Below, piece after piece: positions 7,884 through 15,582 of a stretch of DNA of 64,000 nt (position 1 is its first letter; each line of letters begins with the position of its first letter). The notes under the pieces were generated by a model that was given only the letters and a program-made list of their open reading frames with translations, made no database searches and was not told where the DNA came from. The stretch comes from Chloropicon primus (lineage: Eukaryota > Chlorophyta > Chloropicophyceae > Chloropicales > Chloropicaceae), in contig CP060762.1 in NCBI GenBank assembly GCA_023205875.1, positions 558,001 through 622,000 of the forward strand, in the 5' to 3' direction. A program made the position numbers and the translations under genes.

Positions 7884-9827
7884 ATGTTGAGATGGTTTAG
7901 AAGTCCCTCCAAGGACGGGAAGAAGCCCGAGGAAGGGAAGAGGCACAAGGTTCACCTGGGGGAGTCAAAAAATAAGTTTTATTTCGATGAGAAGCTGAAG
8001 AGGTGGAGAGTGGAGGGGGAGGAGGAGGGGGAGGAGGAGGAGGCGGGCCCTCCGTCTCCGCCCAAGATGTCGGCAGCGGCGGTGGCTTTCGGAGCCCCTG
8101 GAGGAGGTTTTTCTCACGGCAACGGGGCGCAGAGCGAGGGCATCTCGAGCGAGGGCGGTGGACTGAACTGGTCCGCGGCGAATCCGAACCAGGATCTGAG
8201 CCGATCCATGACTAGCAACGACACCCAGCGATCTTCAGCCAACGTGCGGAGGAACATTCGCTCGAGGTACGTGGATGCTTTTGGCAACCAGTCCGTCGAC
8301 TCCGCGGTCGCCGGTGCGGCGACCACGAAGAAGGCACCGCTGCTTCCCTTTGCTCCCGTTCCAAGCACTGGCGGCGGTTTGAACGGGAGTCACGCCACGG
8401 CAAGCGTCTCCATGTTTGTTCCGAGTCAAGTTGGGGACGAGGACGCCCAACAAGCGGGTGGTTATGCGAGCTTTCAGCCCTCGGATCCTTGGACGGAGAC
8501 CAAGGCGGCAGTCCAGCAACCCCAGCAGGAGGGGGAGCAGGAGGCGGAGTCTTCGCCCCCTGATCCACCGGGAGTCGCACAGCAGGCTCCCCTCGAGGGC
8601 GTTGGTGATCCTCTCACCTTGCACGAGAGCGTGCAGAGTGCCCCGTACTACCAGGACCAGGGCTTCGACTTTGGTCCTCGTGGGGACGTGGCGCCAGAGT
8701 CCGAGTGGGAACCTCAGTACGACATGTCACACGGCGTGGCAGTGCCTCAGCAAACTGCGCACCACAACGATTGGCACGAAGAAGGAGGACATGGCGATCG
8801 TTGCGGTAACTCGGAAGAAGCGACGCTGGAGGGGGGGTACGAGGTGGTGGATGGGGAGACGCGGGCGCAGGGGGAGCAGGACGATTTCGCCCACCTGATG
8901 CAGCAGACGAAAGCGGAAGAATTCGAAGGTCCCCTCACTCCGGGGGATTACGAATCTTCAGAGGGGTCGCGGGAGGCCGCCGGCCGACACAACGGCGACG
9001 ACGTGGGGCTGCCTGTGGCCGAGCAGCACGTCGTCCCTCCAGGCCGCACAGACGTCGATCATTCAGCGGATTGTTCGGGCGAGCTGCCGCGGCAGCCGTC
9101 TCTGGACGTCTACCTCCACAGCCCATCCTCCGGGGTGCAGGAAGCGTCTCCGCTGCAACAGCAGAGGCCGGAGGAGGATTGGCCCCCTTCTGAGAAATCG
9201 CCGGACACCGCCAGCGCGGGAACGAGGGGATCCCAGCACGCGCCTGGATCTTCAGACCGGGGGCACACGCCTCCCGAGAAGACGACTCTCAACGGCGATC
9301 CGGCAGCGATCGCCCGGGACCCCTACATCGTCGAGGGGGTGATCCGCAGCCTGGTCTGCGAGAACCAAGTCTTCAGGGACAAGGTGAAGTCCCTCGAGGA
9401 GGAAGCGAGCGCGCAAAAGGCGGAGCAGGTCGAGCTCAAACTCCAGCTGCACTGCCTGGAGTCGGACATGAACGACCTGCTGGTGTGCTTGGGCCAAGAG
9501 TCGTCCAAGGTGAGTAAGCTCGTGGGGGCCCTGAACGAGCTCGGAGTCGACGGCGGTGAGATGCTCCGGGAGGCCGAGGAGGCGATCCTGGCCCACCCGG
9601 GGGAATCTGGGGTGGCGCAGGAGGAAGTGGAGGGCAAGGGGGACAAGGGGGACGACGACGAAGCGAGCTCCACTTCGTCCTCCCTTTTCTGCGACGAGTC
9701 GGAGGCGGCGATGAGCCCCCCGCCCGCTCCTCCTGGCGGGCACGAGGACGAGGACGAGGAGAGCGTCTACGAGACGGAGGAGGCGGATTACAGCATGCCC
9801 ACCCTCCGCAACTCGATCCACCTGTAA
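7884..9827 (+). CDS. Sec16-like peptide plus p115/USO1-type C-terminus
   Basis: A 647-residue intronless protein. Residues 19-43 (KVHLGESKNKFYFDEKLKRW) match the short conserved C-terminal peptide of Sec16, the ER-exit-site scaffold. The middle 430 residues are disordered, acidic and glutamine-rich. From about residue 480 a coiled coil leads into LESDMNDLLVCLGQESSKV and an acidic tail, the hallmark C-terminus of the p115/USO1 vesicle tether. The p115 armadillo head is absent. The domains suggest a role between ER exit and Golgi tethering. The start is the first ATG after the duplicated promoter segment. Confidence 0.7.
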   Translation: MLRWFRSPSKDGKKPEEGKRHKVHLGESKNKFYFDEKLKRWRVEGEEEGEEEEAGPPSPPKMSAAAVAFGAPGGGFSHGNGAQSEGISSEGGGLNWSAANPNQDLSRSMTSNDTQRSSANVRRNIRSRYVDAFGNQSVDSAVAGAATTKKAPLLPFAPVPSTGGGLNGSHATASVSMFVPSQVGDEDAQQAGGYASFQPSDPWTETKAAVQQPQQEGEQEAESSPPDPPGVAQQAPLEGVGDPLTLHESVQSAPYYQDQGFDFGPRGDVAPESEWEPQYDMSHGVAVPQQTAHHNDWHEEGGHGDRCGNSEEATLEGGYEVVDGETRAQGEQDDFAHLMQQTKAEEFEGPLTPGDYESSEGSREAAGRHNGDDVGLPVAEQHVVPPGRTDVDHSADCSGELPRQPSLDVYLHSPSSGVQEASPLQQQRPEEDWPPSEKSPDTASAGTRGSQHAPGSSDRGHTPPEKTTLNGDPAAIARDPYIVEGVIRSLVCENQVFRDKVKSLEEEASAQKAEQVELKLQLHCLESDMNDLLVCLGQESSKVSKLVGALNELGVDGGEMLREAEEAILAHPGESGVAQEEVEGKGDKGDDDEASSTSSSLFCDESEAAMSPPPAPPGGHEDEDEESVYETEEADYSMPTLRNSIHL

Positions 9828-10139
9828 ATGAAAAAAGTGCAATCCACTGGGATCAAAACATTGGTGAATCACCCCTTCACTCACGGAGAGAGAGAGAGAG
9901 AGAGAGAGAGTTCCACCCAATCATCCGCTTCCTTCTGCTGTCCCCCCCCTCCCTGCCGTCCTCGTTTGGCATACCCCCTGCTGCTGAAAACGGATGATTG
10001 ATGGGACCCCTCCCCCCCTCCTGCCCCCTTCTGGGTGCCACCCTGGCCTTTGACTCCTCGTGATTGATTGGGACACATTGGGGTCCCTCCATCCCCTCCC
10101 TCCATCCCCTCCCCTCCATCCCCTCCCCTCCATCCCCGC
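9828..10139. repeat. Simple repeats between the p115-like gene and the island
   Basis: A (GA)n run of about 26 bases lies at 9884-9909 and a minisatellite of CCCCTCCATCCCCTCC-type units at about 10083-10137. No gene is visible. The second repeat marks the left edge of the island. Confidence 0.7.
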
Positions 10140-10151
10140 TGCGCTGGTAAG

Positions 10152-10607
10152 ATGTCGATTGTGTTGCACTCCGAACGACGGCGCGCCTTGTCGTCGTTTC
10201 ATTCGAACGCTGCGGAGTCGCCTTCCGTGTGTAGCGGTCGGAGCGACTATACTTTGACGGTTGAGCCGTGTCCTCACGGGACTTTTGTTGCGTTGGTGAC
10301 GTCCGTGTCCCTGCTCGCACACATCCTCGGCGCTTCTCTCTGCTGGTGGCACCCTGCCGTTTCCCACGTGGCGTTTGGCGTGAGCGTTTTCCTCCACCTC
10401 GTCCTGAACGCGTACAATTTTTCTCTGCGGACTCAAGATGCGCGGTTTTCGTTTCTTCTGTCCTCTTGCTTACTTTTGAGTATGGTTTCATTCATGATTT
10501 GCGCGTTGACTTCTACAGGCGCGACTGTTTCCATCGTGTTTCATATACTTTTGATCATGCTGAACATGGTTCTTTTGATACATAATCCTAATGAGTACGT
10601 CCAATAG
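10152..10607 (+). CDS. Small four-helix membrane protein
   Basis: A 151-residue ORF starting at the ATG in GGTAAGATGTCG. After about 38 polar residues there are four hydrophobic segments, roughly 42-60, 64-83, 92-113 and 118-140, ending in a short NPNEYVQ tail. I do not recognise the family. The predicted location is a membrane. A longer upstream reading frame only translates the CCCTCC minisatellite. It is the first ORF of the island. Confidence 0.55.
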   Translation: MSIVLHSERRRALSSFHSNAAESPSVCSGRSDYTLTVEPCPHGTFVALVTSVSLLAHILGASLCWWHPAVSHVAFGVSVFLHLVLNAYNFSLRTQDARFSFLLSSCLLLSMVSFMICALTSTGATVSIVFHILLIMLNMVLLIHNPNEYVQ

Positions 10608-10762
10608 AGTGGAGACAGCCGCAGGGTCCTGAAGACGGATACGACGTCACCGTCCTTGGCAGCACTTGCATCTTCTTCCTCTGTCACGGCCAAGGTCGAA
10701 AATTTCGTACTACGACGACCGCGGTTTCGCGCTCCTTCACCACCGCTCCATTCGACGGACAT
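10541..10762 (-). CDS. Possible 73-residue orphan ORF
   Basis: An ATG-started ORF overlapping the tail of the membrane-protein gene on the other strand. A TATATAAA box lies about 25-30 bases upstream of its ATG (about 10786-10793 on the minus strand). There is no recognisable domain. It may be a chance ORF. Confidence 0.25.
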   Translation of the reverse strand: MSVEWSGGEGARNRGRRSTKFSTLAVTEEEDASAAKDGDVVSVFRTLRLSPLYWTYSLGLCIKRTMFSMIKSI

Positions 10763-10786
10763 TGCTAATGGCCTGTTTCGGATGCT

Positions 10787-11005
10787 TTATATACGTTCTC
10801 TCAATTGCTTTTGGGCCGATTCCATGCACAACGCGAACGTGACTTTGTTGTGTTTATACTTGGTTCTCGACAGTATAAAATCGAGGTAAGGGTGTTCATC
10901 CATGATGAAGCGTCCCAAGGGGTCATCGGGGACATGATACACAAGCCAATCGACGAGGTCTTCGTCCCGCACGATCTTCACGATTTCATCAAAAGGAGTC
11001 GACAT
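10787..11005 (-). CDS. 72-residue hypothetical protein
   Basis: An ATG-started ORF, acidic at the N-terminus (FDEIVKIVRDEDLVDWLVYH), with a mixed composition that looks coding rather than low-complexity. No family is recognised. Its stop codon lies inside the TATATAAA box that could serve the next leftward ORF, a sign of compact packing. Confidence 0.4.
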   Translation of the reverse strand: MSTPFDEIVKIVRDEDLVDWLVYHVPDDPLGRFIMDEHPYLDFILSRTKYKHNKVTFALCMESAQKQLRERI

Positions 11006-11086
11006 CGCTCAATTGAATGGATCAGAAAGAGAAACGAAACAAACGATACAATTCATCTTACAGAAACAAACGGGGGGCCCATCCGG

Positions 11087-11344
11087 TCAGTCACGCGCCC
11101 GTTGTCGCCGAGTCGCCTCGATTGTACGGATGCGCCATGAGGTGAGCGCGCTTAGCACTGACGATGCAACCACGCAGAGCGCAAGTACCCGCGTTTCGAT
11201 GGATAAACCTTCAAGGTGCTCGAAAACGAAGTCGTAAGGCGAGTGGTCGACTGCTGATATTCCTTCAATGACTTGAGGGGGCTGAATGATGTTGTGTCCT
11301 TCATTCTCCGCCGAAAAGAATGGTGTTTCTTCGAGGACTTTCAT
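11087..11344 (-). CDS. 85-residue single-pass membrane protein candidate
   Basis: Begins at ATG 11344. The first half is soluble (MKVLEETPFFSAENEG), followed by one hydrophobic segment VLALCVVASSVLSALTSW at about 53-70 and a basic tail RTIEATRRQRAR. The positive-inside pattern favours a type II or tail-anchored protein. No family is recognised. It is divergent from the repeat nuclease-like gene with an AT-rich gap between. Confidence 0.4.
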   Translation of the reverse strand: MKVLEETPFFSAENEGHNIIQPPQVIEGISAVDHSPYDFVFEHLEGLSIETRVLALCVVASSVLSALTSWRIRTIEATRRQRARD

Positions 11345-11507
11345 TGTTGCATTGATGTAGTACAGTGTGCACGTCAAATGATAATGTGGGTGAAAACAAA
11401 CACGGAGGTAAAAACTGTCCCGGTTTTAAAAAAATCGTCATTTTTTTGTTTTCTGCAGCGCACCGCCGCTTCGCAATGGCCGCATCACCGCGTTCGAGGT
11501 GCGCGTC

Positions 11508-14500
11508 ATGGCGTCGGACGCGCCGCCGAGCAAACGCCGCCGTGTCGACGACTACGACGTGCCGTCTCCGATCGGCGCGTCCAAGGCCGAGACACGTCAC
11601 GTCGCGCATGTGGCGCAGCTGTTGTTTGAGAACGGCTTGCTTGAGCAGGGCGTGACCGGGCGCTCGCTCGCGAAGCACCTGACGGAAGGCAAGACCCACC
11701 ACAACACCGATGCGTTCTTCAAGCTCACGAATGGCACGGAAGTGCTGTTCGAGTACGACCCGGGCTTCACGCACGGCGACTCCGACGTGGGACGCGACCA
11801 ACGCAAGACGACCAAGCTCCGCGAAATGTTCCCTGACGCGTTCGTGGTCCGCTTGCGCGTGGGCGCCGCACACTTCGAGCAGCTTTCGCAGTGGGGGGAC
11901 AACGTGCTCGTCGTCGTCACCGAGTCGCAATTACCGAACGTTGCCGCGTCAGCTGCTGTGACCGCCGTCGCGCAGCGCATCCATCAAGGCGGTGCTGCAG
12001 CGACCAAGGCGTGCCCGAGCAGCAACCATGACAACGCCGCCGCCAACGATGCCGCCGCGGACGTGTGGGCGCGCATGAGCAAGGAGTTTGAAGCCGCCGA
12101 GCAGCGCGTCGCGACGCTCGTGGGTGGTGATCTCGACCTGGCGCGAAAGCTCATGGCCACCCCCGGAGTGCCTTCGCGTGTCCTGACGGGAGCCTTCGAG
12201 AAAAGCATCAAAGGGTTGCAAGATCCCAAGTTCGGCATAACCAACTTGGGCACGTTTGTCTGCGGCGGCGTCGCTGCAAAGTTCGACGATCCGGAGAAAC
12301 TCTTTGACATCCTCACGGCGCTCAAGACGCGCTTCGGCATCAAGAGTCTCCAGACCTTTGTTTCAGACAGCGTTGCGGCGAGGTTTGACGATCCCGACGC
12401 GCTCTACGCCGTGCTCGACACTTTGAGGACGCGCTTCGGCATCAAGAGTCTCCAAACCTTTGTTTCAGACAGCGTTGCGGCGAGGTTTGACGATCCCGCA
12501 GCGCTCTACGCCGTGCTCGACACTTTGAGGACGCGCTTCGGCATCAAGAGTCTCCAAACCTTTGTTTCAGACAGCGTTGCGGCGAGGTTTGACGATCCCG
12601 CAGCGCTCTACGCCGTGCTCGACACTTTGAGGACGCGCTTCGGCATCAAGAGTCTCCAAACCTTTGTTTCAGACAGCGTTGCGGCGAGGTTTGACGATCC
12701 CGCAGCGCTCTACGCCGTGCTCGACACTTTGAGGACGCGCTTCGGCATCAAGAGTCTCCAAACCTTTGTTTCAGACAGCGTTGCGGCGAGGTTTGACGAT
12801 CCCGCAGCGCTCTACGCCGTGCTCGACACTTTGAGGACGCGCTTCGGCATCAAGAGTCTCCAAACCTTTGTTTCAGGAGGCGTTGCGGCGAAGTTTGACG
12901 ATCCCGACGCGCTCTACGCCGTGCTCGACACGCTGAGGACGCGCTTCGGTATCAAGAGTCTCCAGACCTTCGTTTGTGGTGGCGTTGCGGCGAAGTTTGA
13001 CGATCCCGACGCGCTCTACGCCGTGCTCGACACGCTGAGGACGCGCTTCGGCATCAAGAGTCTCCAGACCTTCGTTTGTGACAGCGTTGCGGCGAAGTTT
13101 GACGATCCCGACGCGCTCTACGCCGTGCTCAACACTTTGAGGACGCGCTTCGGCATCAAGAGTCTCCAGACCTTCGTTTGTGATGGCGTTGCGGCGAAGT
13201 TTGACGATCCCGACGCGCTCTACGCCGTGCTCGACACGCTGAGGACGCGCTTCGGTATCAAGAGTCTCCAGACCTTCGTTTGTGGTGGCGTTGCGGCGAG
13301 GTTTGACGATCCCGACGCGCTCTACGCCGTGCTCGACACGCTGAGGACGCGCTTCGGTATCAAGAGTCTCCAGACCTTCGTTTGTGGTGGCGTTGCGGCG
13401 AGGTCTGACGATCCCGACGCGCTCTACGCCGTGCTCGACACGCTGAGGACGCGCTTCGGTATCAAGAGTCTCCAGACCTTCGTTTGTGGTGGCGTTGCGG
13501 CGAAGTTTGACGATCCCGACGCGCTCTACGCCGTGCTCGACACGCTGAGGACGCGCTTCGGTATCAAGAGTCTCCAGACCTTCGTTTGTGATGGCGTTGC
13601 GGCGAAGTTTGACGATCCCGACGCGCTCTACGCCGTGCTCGACACTTTGAGGACGCGCTTCGGTATCAAGAGTCTCCAGACCTTCGTTTGTGGTGGCGTT
13701 GCGGCGAGGTTTGACGATCCCGAGGCACTCTACGCCGTGCTCGACACTTTGAGGACACGCTTCGGCATCAAGAGTCTCCAGACCTTTGTTTCAGACAGCG
13801 TTGCGGCGAGGTTTGACGATCCCGCAGCGCTCTACGCCGTGCTCGATACTTTGAGGACGCGCTTCGGCATCAAGAGTCTCCAGACCTTTGTTTCAGACAG
13901 CGTTGCGGCGAGGTTTGACGATCCCGCAGCGCTCTACGCCGTGCTGGACACTTTGAGGACGCGCTTTGGCATCAAGAGTCTCCAAACCTTTGTTTCAGGA
14001 GGCGTTGCGGCGAGGTTTGACGATCCCGCAGCGCTCTACGCCGTGCTGGACACTTTGAGGACGCGCTTCGGTATCACCTTTGTGAATAACAGCGTTGCGG
14101 CGAAGTTCGACGATCCCGACGCGCTCTACGCCGTGCTCGACACGCTGAGGACGCGCTTCGGTATCAAGAATCTCCAGACCTTTGTTTGCAATAGCGTTGC
14201 GGCGAAGTTCGACGATCCCGAGGCACTTTACGCCGTGCTTGAAGAGCTCGAGCAGATGGTCGGCAAAGGCGGCGTGCTGATAGCGGGTTCGAACGCCTTC
14301 GCGTCGCGCATGTTGAAGCCTGGGTTTGTGGACGCGGTAGTCGCATGCGGGGACGCTCTGTCGGTCCTGGGATTGGATCCCGTCAAAGAGTTGCGGACCG
14401 TGTTAAACAAGGAGAACGCGAAGTTGATGAACATGATCGGCACGCTCGCCGCCAAGCTGAAGGCGTGCAGCGACGAGGGCGCAGCGCACCAGCTGCTTGT

Positions 14501-14558
14501 TTCGCTGCGGAACAAGAAAAGGAAACACGAGGCCATGATTGCCATGATTGATGCATGA
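11508..14558 (+). CDS. TALE-like 34-residue repeat protein with nuclease-like N-terminus
   Basis: A 1016-residue intronless protein. The start is ATG 11508; an in-frame GTG lies 9 bases earlier. Residues 8-13 (SKRRRV) look like a nuclear localisation signal. Residues about 30-125 resemble the PD-(D/E)XK/Vsr-like nuclease fold common in large zinc-ribbon-linked families: D68, E82-Y83-D84, H89, R96-D97-x-x-K100-T101 and the strand FVVRLR. A helical linker follows. Residues 242-917 are twenty tandem repeats of 34 residues (one of 30), consensus FGIKSLQTFV-xxx-VAARFDDPAAL then YAVLDTLRTR, varying mainly at residues 11-13. A helical cap of 99 residues ends the protein. The repeat length and variable register match TAL effectors; the fold could instead be mTERF-like. 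DNA recognition and cleavage are inference, not shown by the sequence. Its stop overlaps the ankyrin gene start. Confidence 0.7.
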   Translation: MASDAPPSKRRRVDDYDVPSPIGASKAETRHVAHVAQLLFENGLLEQGVTGRSLAKHLTEGKTHHNTDAFFKLTNGTEVLFEYDPGFTHGDSDVGRDQRKTTKLREMFPDAFVVRLRVGAAHFEQLSQWGDNVLVVVTESQLPNVAASAAVTAVAQRIHQGGAAATKACPSSNHDNAAANDAAADVWARMSKEFEAAEQRVATLVGGDLDLARKLMATPGVPSRVLTGAFEKSIKGLQDPKFGITNLGTFVCGGVAAKFDDPEKLFDILTALKTRFGIKSLQTFVSDSVAARFDDPDALYAVLDTLRTRFGIKSLQTFVSDSVAARFDDPAALYAVLDTLRTRFGIKSLQTFVSDSVAARFDDPAALYAVLDTLRTRFGIKSLQTFVSDSVAARFDDPAALYAVLDTLRTRFGIKSLQTFVSDSVAARFDDPAALYAVLDTLRTRFGIKSLQTFVSGGVAAKFDDPDALYAVLDTLRTRFGIKSLQTFVCGGVAAKFDDPDALYAVLDTLRTRFGIKSLQTFVCDSVAAKFDDPDALYAVLNTLRTRFGIKSLQTFVCDGVAAKFDDPDALYAVLDTLRTRFGIKSLQTFVCGGVAARFDDPDALYAVLDTLRTRFGIKSLQTFVCGGVAARSDDPDALYAVLDTLRTRFGIKSLQTFVCGGVAAKFDDPDALYAVLDTLRTRFGIKSLQTFVCDGVAAKFDDPDALYAVLDTLRTRFGIKSLQTFVCGGVAARFDDPEALYAVLDTLRTRFGIKSLQTFVSDSVAARFDDPAALYAVLDTLRTRFGIKSLQTFVSDSVAARFDDPAALYAVLDTLRTRFGIKSLQTFVSGGVAARFDDPAALYAVLDTLRTRFGITFVNNSVAAKFDDPDALYAVLDTLRTRFGIKNLQTFVCNSVAAKFDDPEALYAVLEELEQMVGKGGVLIAGSNAFASRMLKPGFVDAVVACGDALSVLGLDPVKELRTVLNKENAKLMNMIGTLAAKLKACSDEGAAHQLLVSLRNKKRKHEAMIAMIDA
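12231..14258 (+). repeat. Array of twenty 102-base coding repeats
   Basis: Units start every 102 bases from 12231; the nineteenth, at 14067, is 90 bases because KSLQ is missing. Residues 12-13 read in order: GG, DS, DS, DS, DS, DS, GG, GG, DS, DG, GG, GG, GG, DG, GG, DS, DS, GG, NS, NS. Residue 11 is C, S or N. Residue 17 is K or R and residue 22 is D, A or E. Two nucleotide classes are present: units 2-6 and 16-18 (GGCATC, TTTCA, GCAGCG) and units 7-15 (often GGTATC, TTTGT, GACGCG). Confidence 0.95.
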
Positions 14559-15433
14559 CACCCCCCTCTTCTGGTGTTTGGAAGCCCTGGAGGGGGCGTG
14601 TTATTCGTGAGTTGCTTGAGGAATGGGTCGCACTCGCTCTCTCACCCTCATTTGATGCCCGCTCACGCACATACATAGGCGGATGGGATTCGTCCTTACG
14701 CATTTTGGCAATGTTTGACATGCCCGACCATCTTGAGAAGATGGTCAAGGTTGGCGTCTCGTATGCGTTGGAAGCCGCCCACGAAAGCGTGGACCGTTGC
14801 AGCTACGACTGCCTTCGTGTGCTGTTGAAGTTCGGTAATATTGAGCTCGACTCCGGTCTCGATGGGGACGATGAGTGGACGCTTGTTCTGAGGGCTGTCA
14901 TCAACGATCACCCCAACTGTCTTCGAATTCTTCTTGAACATGGCGCTGATCCGAACGTCCAAATTGACGGTTTATCCCCTATTCACGAAGCTGCGGAGAG
15001 GGGCCACGTCGAGTGTCTTCGTTTGCTCGTCGCTTACGGTGCCGAAAAGGACTCTCTCTTGGAGAGTGGTGACATGACCCCTCTGCAATTCTGCGTCCGC
15101 GGCGGCCATATCGAATGCTTGCGTTTTCTGCTTGACGTCGGAGCGTCGCCGGACATTGCGAACGTGGACGGCACCACACCCATTATTTATGCGGCTGCGG
15201 AGAACCAAGTCGAGTGCTTGCGCATGCTTCTCGAGTCCGGTGCGGACAAGGACAGGGCAAACGGCGCAGGTTTGACGCCCGTGCAGCATGCTCGAGATCA
15301 TGGTCATGCCAGGTGCCTCAAGCTTTTGCTTGAGGCCGGAGCAACGCTGCCGGGGGCCCTAACGGGGGCCCTGACGGCCCCCGAACCCCCACGCTTGCAG
15401 CGGGGGTTGGAAGGGGGCTTGCCCCCTCCGTGA
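14555..15433 (+). CDS. Ankyrin-repeat protein
   Basis: A 292-residue ORF whose ATG overlaps the TGA of the preceding gene (ATGA, 14555-14558). About five ankyrin repeats span residues 105-265: CLRILLEHGADPNVQ, SPIHEAAERGHVECL, TPLQFCVRGGHIECL, TPIIYAAAENQVECL and TPVQHARDHGHARCL. The first 100 residues are helical and unassigned. The last 28 residues (from LPGALTGALTAPEPPR) are translated from a GC hairpin cluster and look acquired. The overlap is unusual for a nuclear genome and suggests polycistronic or foreign ancestry; an in-frame downstream ATG at 14711 is the alternative start. Confidence 0.75.
   Translation: MTPPSSGVWKPWRGRVIRELLEEWVALALSPSFDARSRTYIGGWDSSLRILAMFDMPDHLEKMVKVGVSYALEAAHESVDRCSYDCLRVLLKFGNIELDSGLDGDDEWTLVLRAVINDHPNCLRILLEHGADPNVQIDGLSPIHEAAERGHVECLRLLVAYGAEKDSLLESGDMTPLQFCVRGGHIECLRFLLDVGASPDIANVDGTTPIIYAAAENQVECLRMLLESGADKDRANGAGLTPVQHARDHGHARCLKLLLEAGATLPGALTGALTAPEPPRLQRGLEGGLPPP
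15350..15431. repeat. Cluster of GC-rich hairpins
   Basis: Three stem-loops in a row: CGGGGGCC/GGCCCCCG with loop CTGAC, AACCCCC/GGGGGTT with an 11-base loop, and AGGGGGC/GCCCCCT with a TT loop. A 12-base direct repeat CGGGGGCCCTAA/CGGGGGCCCTGA opens the cluster. It forms the 3' end of the ankyrin ORF. Confidence 0.85.
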
Positions 15434-15582
15434 GTGGAAAAGCTTCCCCGAGCCCCCACGCATTGAACTGCGCTACGAGTCAGTTTGTGTCGTGTGGCTC
15501 TTTCGTAAACCGTACAAACCCACGGGAGACTCGTTCAAAATGCGTCTAACCCTAATTAGCCCCCCGGCGCCGGCGCCGGCAG

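Larger units (their letters stand above)
10140..15582. other. Intronless island of foreign character
   Basis: Six ORFs are packed with small gaps and one 4-base overlap. Unlike the flanks, arginine is mainly CGC/CGT and alanine GCG outside the repeats, whereas neighbours favour AGG. The left edge is a CCCTCC minisatellite; the right edge is a GC hairpin cluster and a GGCGCCGGCGCCGGC palindrome. The truncated DONSON reading frame begins immediately after it. No capsid, polymerase, packaging ATPase, integrase or transposase is seen, so its class is left open. Confidence 0.55.

Noticed and set aside
9828-10146. Missing DONSON 5' exon just left of the island, ending at GCTG/GTAAG
   Set aside because: The only open frames there are the CCCTCC minisatellite with no ATG and no DONSON-like residues.
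12231-14258. CRISPR-like array of regular direct repeats
   Set aside because: The 102-base units are continuous coding sequence with no spacers, translate in one frame and sit inside a single ORF.
15546-15556. Telomere-like CTAACCCTAA beside the island
   Set aside because: Only one and a half units of TTAGGG are present; not enough to call an interstitial telomere.
10140-15582. Integrated large-DNA-virus copy
   Set aside because: The compact layout is suggestive, but no capsid, polymerase, ATPase or other hallmark gene is present, so the label is not supported.
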